Shown here piece after piece: positions 51,417 to 54,814 of a DNA stretch of 54,814 bases. Numbering within the stretch: position 1 is the first letter of the stretch; each line of letters begins with the position of its first letter. Position numbers and translations under genes: made by a program. The notes beneath the pieces were generated by a model. The model searched no databases and was not told the DNA's origin. It saw nothing but the letters and a program-made list of their open reading frames with translations. Source of the DNA: Deltaproteobacteria bacterium (GTDB lineage Bacteria > Myxococcota_A > UBA9160 > UBA6930); assembly GCA_029261795.1 (NCBI GenBank), contig JAJDAP010000081.1, forward strand, positions 1 to 54,814, given 5' to 3'.

Positions 51417-51447
51417 CGTGGGACGTTAGCCACTCGGATCGATAGGC

Positions 51448-52053
51448 CTAGGCCGAGCGCTTCCGACCTGCGAACGCCAGACCTGCAACGCCGAGCAAGC
51501 CGAGCAAGAGGGGCTCGGGAACGGTGATCAGGCCATCGTCGGCGAGGAAGATTCCCACCCGGAAAGCGCCGCTGCCGATGGCGGCCGCGATGGCATCAGC
51601 GGTGACACCCTGAGCCAGCGAAGCCACGATGACGAGCTGCTCACCCGAATCGAGATAGCCCGTCTGGTCCTCGACCGTGCCGGTGGTCGAGACGATCGGC
51701 GACCAGGAGAAAGCGCCGCCACCCACGAGGGACGTCGGAACGTTGCCGTGCGGGCCGATGACGAAGGCGACATCGGTGGTGTTGGTCGCACTCACCAGGC
51801 TCGCGAGCAACGTGTTCGTCTCGAAGTAGACAGCCTGCATCTGGAACACGCTGGTTCCGACGAAGTCGAGCGTGAACACCACTTCTCCAGCACCGCCCGC
51901 GCTCACCGAGAGTTCGACATCGGCTTCGCCAGAGGGGCAGGATCGGGCACTCGTCAGGCACTCGAAGCCGAACGTGTGGGAGGTGATCGTGTTGGCCGAT
52001 GCCGGCATCGCGAACAACAAGAAGGCGAAAACCGTCAGCACAGAACGCAGCAT
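51448..52053 (-). CDS. PEP-CTERM anchored exported protein
   Basis: 201 residues from ATG 52053, with GAGGAG upstream. Signal peptide SVLTVFAFLLFAMPASA. A beta-rich middle part of unknown fold has two cysteines. The C-terminus VPEPLLLGLLGVAGLAFAGRKRSA-type segment holds the VPEP motif, a hydrophobic helix and a basic end, the PEP-CTERM sorting signal. It is expected to be processed by an exosortase, not seen in the window, and displayed at the surface. Confidence 0.88.
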   Translation of the reverse strand: MLRSVLTVFAFLLFAMPASANTITSHTFGFECLTSARSCPSGEADVELSVSAGGAGEVVFTLDFVGTSVFQMQAVYFETNTLLASLVSATNTTDVAFVIGPHGNVPTSLVGGGAFSWSPIVSTTGTVEDQTGYLDSGEQLVIVASLAQGVTADAIAAAIGSGAFRVGIFLADDGLITVPEPLLLGLLGVAGLAFAGRKRSA

Positions 52054-52418
52054 TGGCGTCTCCTCAAGAACCAGTCGTCTGCCATGTAAGTGGTGCCCAC
52101 GACGGTTATGTGTCAGCCGTTTCCAGTATGCGAGCAAAATAAACTCTTCTTTGAATTCAAGTACTTGAGAGAGGACCTGCGGCCCGTTGGAGCCTCGCCT
52201 CGCCCGATTCGAACCGTCACCGGGGCGAAATGCCCATTCCGGCCGATTGCGACGCCAGTTGACGAAGGCTGCGAGGGCTGATTCGGCCCGATCCAGGGCA
52301 CGAGTTCGGCCGCGGACTACCGTCGGGCTGGGAACCGAAAAGCCTCGGCCCGACACGCGCTTGGCCTGTTTCCCGGTGGCCCCCGTCAGACCCGGCGGCT
52401 AGATTCCGCCTCCCGTGT
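52054..52418. other. Intergenic region, PEP-CTERM gene / tRNA-Phe
   Basis: 365 bases. The first 120 are AT-richer and must hold the promoter of the PEP-CTERM gene, including the overlapping palindromes at 52152-52169. The rest is GC-rich. TAGATT at 52400-52405 is a possible -10 box of the tRNA. No protein-like frame. Confidence 0.5.
52152..52169. promoter_or_regulatory. Two overlapping perfect palindromes
   Basis: TTGAATTCAA (52152-52161) and TCAAGTACTTGA (52158-52169) overlap by four bases in an AT-rich island about 100 bases upstream of the PEP-CTERM start. Candidate regulator binding site; the factor is unknown. Confidence 0.4.
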
Positions 52419-52494
52419 GGCCCGGTAGCTCAGTTGGTAGAGCATCGCACTGAAAATGCGGGTGTCGCCAGTTCGACTCTGGCCTGGGCCACCA
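52419..52494 (+). tRNA. tRNA-Phe (anticodon GAA)
   Basis: 76 bases with all four arms. Acceptor stem GGCCCGG with CTGGGCC, D arm GCTCAGTTGGTAGAGC, anticodon stem TCGCA/TGCGG with loop CTGAAAA (anticodon GAA), T arm with GTTCGACTC, and encoded CCA at 52492-52494. Its 3' 45 bases are duplicated at 54332-54376. Confidence 0.97.
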
Positions 52495-52528
52495 ATCCAC
52501 GCGCGCCGACTCGCCCGCGCGGGATGGA

Positions 52529-53053
52529 TCAGTCGCGCGCCCGCTCGGCGGCGAAGTGGTCCAGCATCTCGTCGACGCGAGGGAAGTCGTCGTCGAGCTC
52601 GGCCAGGCGGCGGTTCATGTGGGCGACGTGGTCCTGGTTCCAGACCTGCGAGGCGCGGGTCCACCACTGGGCGCCGCCCGGCGTCCGCAGGATCGAGAGC
52701 GCGAGGTTCTCGAAGCCCGTGGAGGAGGTCTCGTTGATGAAGCCGTCGTCGAGCATGTAGAGCGCCTGCTCGAGGAGCAGGAGGTAGTCGAAGGCCCAGG
52801 TGTCGAAGAGGTGCTGCTTCTCGGGCGACGCGCCATCGTAGTCCTCGAGTAGCTCTGCGATCACGGCGAAGAGCTCCGGGTGGGTGCGGCTGGAGACGTA
52901 CCAGTCGCGGCCCTGCCGGAGGAGGTCCCGCTGACCCGCGGCGCGTTCCGCGCGCTGGGACTGGCGCAGCTGGTACCCGACGAACAGGAGCGACGCGACC
53001 ACGGCCACCGCCGCCGCCAGCTCGCCGACGGCTCCGATCGCCTCCCAGTTCAT
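52529..53053 (-). CDS. Membrane-anchored protein of unknown function
   Basis: 174 residues. It starts MNWEAIGAVGELAAAVAVVA, a single N-terminal transmembrane helix, and continues LLFVGYQLRQSQRAERAA into a helical cytoplasmic domain rich in Trp, Leu and Asp (YLLLLEQALYMLDDGF, AHMNRRLAELDDDFP). The pattern matches a widespread family of unknown function often seen in marine and soil proteobacteria. It lies inside the tRNA-Phe island. Confidence 0.75.
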   Translation of the reverse strand: MNWEAIGAVGELAAAVAVVASLLFVGYQLRQSQRAERAAGQRDLLRQGRDWYVSSRTHPELFAVIAELLEDYDGASPEKQHLFDTWAFDYLLLLEQALYMLDDGFINETSSTGFENLALSILRTPGGAQWWTRASQVWNQDHVAHMNRRLAELDDDFPRVDEMLDHFAAERARD

Positions 53054-53129
53054 CCCCGCCCTTCCCCGAAGTCACACACGTCTGCGACCCTACACCGATC
53101 GGAGGCGCCGCCGCGCGACCCGGAATCGA

Positions 53130-53369
53130 CTACAGGACGGACAAGGCGACCCATCCGAAGAAGAGTCCGAACGCCAGGGTGAGTACGCCGAAGGCCCGGC
53201 GCAGATCCGGGTCCGCGAATGCGTCCCAGAACCACTCCGTGAGCCGCAGCCAGGGCCGCGGAGCAGCGATGATCCAGACCGATGTCGCGCCTACGTACCA
53301 ACCGAATCCCTCGAACCAGAACGTGATGTCGCGTAGGTCGGCGCGGGCTTTGCGTGCCGCGACGATCAA
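53130..53369 (-). CDS. Small membrane protein, probably 5'-truncated
   Basis: 79 residues from TTG 53369. The frame is open further, to the thioesterase TGA at 53403, and the extra part (QLLVLLATPLIVAA) looks like a first transmembrane helix. A C-terminal helix (VLTLAFGLFFGWVAL) and Trp-rich middle (RLTEWFWDAF) are clear. No ATG, GTG or ribosome site precedes the first helix, so the true 5' end seems lost at the junction with the thioesterase gene. Confidence 0.5.
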   Translation of the reverse strand: MIVAARKARADLRDITFWFEGFGWYVGATSVWIIAAPRPWLRLTEWFWDAFADPDLRRAFGVLTLAFGLFFGWVALSVL

Positions 53370-53402
53370 CGGCGTGGCGAGCAGGACCAGCAGTTGGCCC
53401 CC

Positions 53403-53804
53403 TCAACCCTCCCGCTTGGGCGCCAGTGCCGCCTCGAAACGCTCCTTGTCCAGCACAAACCGCTGGTGCGTCCCGTTCCCCACTTCGCCGTGATCGTCCG
53501 TCGCGGTCCAGGAGAACTCGACCTGGCGTTTGTCGATCTCTTCCAGCGTCACCGTGGCGGTTACCGTCAGTCCAGGAGGTGTCGCCGCAGTGTGGTTGAT
53601 TACTAGCTGAGAACCAACGCTCATCTCGCTCTCCGCGATCTGCCCCTGAAGCCACTCGCCAGCGGTGGCCTCGACCAGCGCGCCAAGTGAGGGCGTCGAG
53701 AACACATCCGGCGCCCCCTCGAACACGTTACTGGCGAAATGCTCCTCTTCGACGATCACCGAAGCGGACGCGGTCGCGCCGACCAAAGATGTATCGAGGG
53801 CCAT
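53403..53804 (-). CDS. FlK-like hotdog thioesterase
   Basis: 133 residues from ATG 53804, with AGGAG upstream. SVIVEEEHFASNVFEGAPDVF and STPSLGALVEATAGEWL, then VGSQLVINHTAATPPGLTVTA and GNGTHQRFVLDKERF, match the fluoroacetyl-CoA-thioesterase-like hotdog family (conserved Thr, Glu and His). Hydrolyses acyl-CoA; substrate unknown. Inside the island. Confidence 0.85.
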   Translation of the reverse strand: MALDTSLVGATASASVIVEEEHFASNVFEGAPDVFSTPSLGALVEATAGEWLQGQIAESEMSVGSQLVINHTAATPPGLTVTATVTLEEIDKRQVEFSWTATDDHGEVGNGTHQRFVLDKERFEAALAPKREG

Positions 53805-53943
53805 TACCGTTCTCCTGCCGCGCACCGTAGCACTGCATCATCGATCGAAGGCACTCGAACTCAAACCCCGGGACTCGATCCGTCTGGGCCCGGGCTTTTC
53901 CGGGTGCGGCCAGCGATGGCACCGGCCGATCCGGGATTCGATG

Positions 53944-54153
53944 CTACTGAGTCGTGTCCAGGTTGCGAATGCACTCCAGATCGCTGGCCCGAACGGCGCC
54001 GTTCACCGTCGCGACGATCCCGCCGATGTCCTCGGCGGTGGCGGCGTTGTCACCGGTTGCATCGATGATCGTCGGGTCGCAGTCCTCAGGCGACGCTGCG
54101 CCGTTCACGCAGAGGGCCACGGCTGCAATGCTCCTCGGCCACAGCTTGCACAT
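53944..54153 (-). CDS. Short frame, possible dockerin-like remnant
   Basis: 69 codons. CVNGAASPEDCDPTIIDATG, followed by DNAATAEDIGGIVATVNGA, resembles one degenerate dockerin/EF-hand-type repeat (D-x-N-x-x-x-T-x-x-D-I), with paired cysteines. GGAG abuts the ATG too closely for a normal ribosome site. Could be the broken end of a larger surface protein carried into the island. Confidence 0.3.
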   Translation of the reverse strand: MCKLWPRSIAAVALCVNGAASPEDCDPTIIDATGDNAATAEDIGGIVATVNGAVRASDLECIRNLDTTQ

Positions 54154-54331
54154 CTCCGCTTTTTCTCAAGGTCTCGCAGACTGATGCCCGACGCATCCAT
54201 CTGCGGTTCGGGCCGACGGGTCAATGTCGGGTCTCCCGCGAGGCCAACCAGAGCCAACAAGGGCCAACACCGAGCCGCTACCTGATTGGAAACGCTGGAA
54301 ATCCAGCGAGTTGGCCGAACGCTGCCCCCTC

Positions 54332-54376
54332 CTGAAAATGCGGGTGTCGCCAGTTCGACTCTGGCCTGGGCCACCA
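54332..54376 (+). repeat. Duplicate 3' end of tRNA-Phe (attachment-site copy)
   Basis: 45 bases identical to 52450-52494, covering the anticodon loop, T arm, acceptor 3' strand and CCA. There is no 5' half upstream, so it cannot form a tRNA. Far border of the island. Confidence 0.9.
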
Positions 54377-54420
54377 CCAAACCCGCGAGATCAAAGAGCT
54401 TCTCGGTCCCGGCCGCTCAC

Positions 54421-54814
54421 CTAGTTTCGTCGGCGGCGGGTCGCCGTTCGCGTGGCCATCACTGCGCTGATCGAAACCAGTAGGACGATCGATGGTTCCG
54501 GTACCCGCGCCACCAAGAGTGCAGACCGCGTCGGGCCGAACGCTGCGCCAAACAGGATCTGTCGATCGTCGGTCAGCCCCCTGAGCGCCACCGGCTGTTC
54601 GCCCATCAAGCCGATCGTTCCGAAATCTCCGGGGCGGATCTCGATGAGGTCGCCCGACTTGGCGACCGTGAGAAGCACTCCGTCCCAGGACCGGAAGAAG
54701 ATCGCCTCGCTGATCTCGTTTGTCGTGGAGTCGAAGACCTCCGCGCCGAATGCCATATCTCCGCGGGCGTTGATGTGAAGATCGAAGAAGAAGTTGACGA
54801 AACTGATGCTCGCC
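54421..54814 (-). CDS. PEP-CTERM protein with NxxGxxAF repeat, 5' end outside the window
   Basis: The last 130 codons of a larger gene, open to the window edge. It contains INARGDMAFGAEV, a match to the N-x-x-G-x-x-A-F tandem-repeat motif of a known PEP-CTERM protein class. It ends VARVPEPSIVLLVSISAVMA followed by RTATRRRRN: VPEP, hydrophobic helix, basic tail. Exported and surface-anchored by an exosortase pathway is inferred. It is just outside the island border. Confidence 0.8.
   Translation of the reverse strand, partial: ASISFVNFFFDLHINARGDMAFGAEVFDSTTNEISEAIFFRSWDGVLLTVAKSGDLIEIRPGDFGTIGLMGEQPVALRGLTDDRQILFGAAFGPTRSALLVARVPEPSIVLLVSISAVMATRTATRRRRN

Larger units (their letters stand above)
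52450..54376. mobile_element. Small integrated island at tRNA-Phe
   Basis: The 3' part of tRNA-Phe from the anticodon loop to CCA (52450-52494, 45 bases) is repeated without mismatch at 54332-54376. Bases just outside differ. This is the signature of site-specific integration into a tRNA 3' end: the inserted piece restores the tRNA and the displaced end marks the far border. The cargo (52495-54331) holds a membrane-anchored unknown protein, a broken membrane frame, a thioesterase and a short frame. No integrase is present, so it is a remnant, a deletion derivative or a passenger mobilised by another element. Confidence 0.75.

Noticed and set aside
54224..54424. Plus-strand frame across the tRNA-Phe fragment
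   Set aside because: It reads through the duplicated tRNA end and has no protein-like features; the same peptide string arises from the true tRNA.

Overview
The window reads as a chromosomal segment of a high-GC (about two thirds G+C by eye) Gram-negative bacterium. The gene content and the PEP-CTERM proteins fit a deltaproteobacterial-type lineage such as Myxococcota or a relative. This placement is inferred from gene families only; no rRNA is present. Genes are dense, often with 1-4 base stop/start overlaps, and many starts are GTG or TTG.

Layout. (1) 84-8341, minus strand: a tightly coupled ten-gene operon, gmhA-like SIS protein, deoxyhypusine-synthase-like protein, macrodomain protein, hemX/ccsA-like membrane protein, hemA, hemC, a cobA-hemD fusion, hemB, a small DUF4177-type protein and a VOC protein. 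It ends at a strong hairpin (1-78). It covers tetrapyrrole synthesis from glutamyl-tRNA to uroporphyrinogen III and precorrin-2. (2) 8569-8892: thioredoxin. (3) 8951-15207, minus: the cell-shape operon mreB-mreC-mreD-mrdA-rodA plus a HAD phosphatase. (4) 15531-23206: PpiD-like chaperone, GDSL lipoprotein, a sigma-70 factor with a long upstream gap, folE, a membrane/MORN protein, and a Phd/RelE toxin-antitoxin pair with repeated operator-like sites. (5) 23249-27716: lexA, then groES-groEL under a CIRCE (HrcA) operator, then a degenerate receiver-PilZ protein. (6) 27817-46492, minus: a very long co-directional run, hemW-hrcA-grpE-dnaK-dnaJ-lppC-like-lon-thiL-mcp-cheW-cheY-cheA-cheC-larB-larC, ending with a small histone-fold protein. 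(7) 46550-54814: a double M16 peptidase, MOSC protein, gamma-glutamyltransferase, a PEP-CTERM protein, tRNA-Phe, and a 1.9 kb island bounded by a 45-bp duplication of the tRNA-Phe 3' end. A second PEP-CTERM protein runs off the window edge.

The themes connect. HrcA, encoded at 44178-45206, should repress groESL through the CIRCE element at 24028-24054. The chaperone block (DnaK/DnaJ/GrpE/Lon) is followed by a reduced chemotaxis module with no CheR or CheB. In that module cheA is split at a run of eight A residues, where a -1 slip would restore full-length CheA. The most notable items are this cheA slip site, the bacterial histone-fold protein, and the tRNA-Phe island without a visible integrase.
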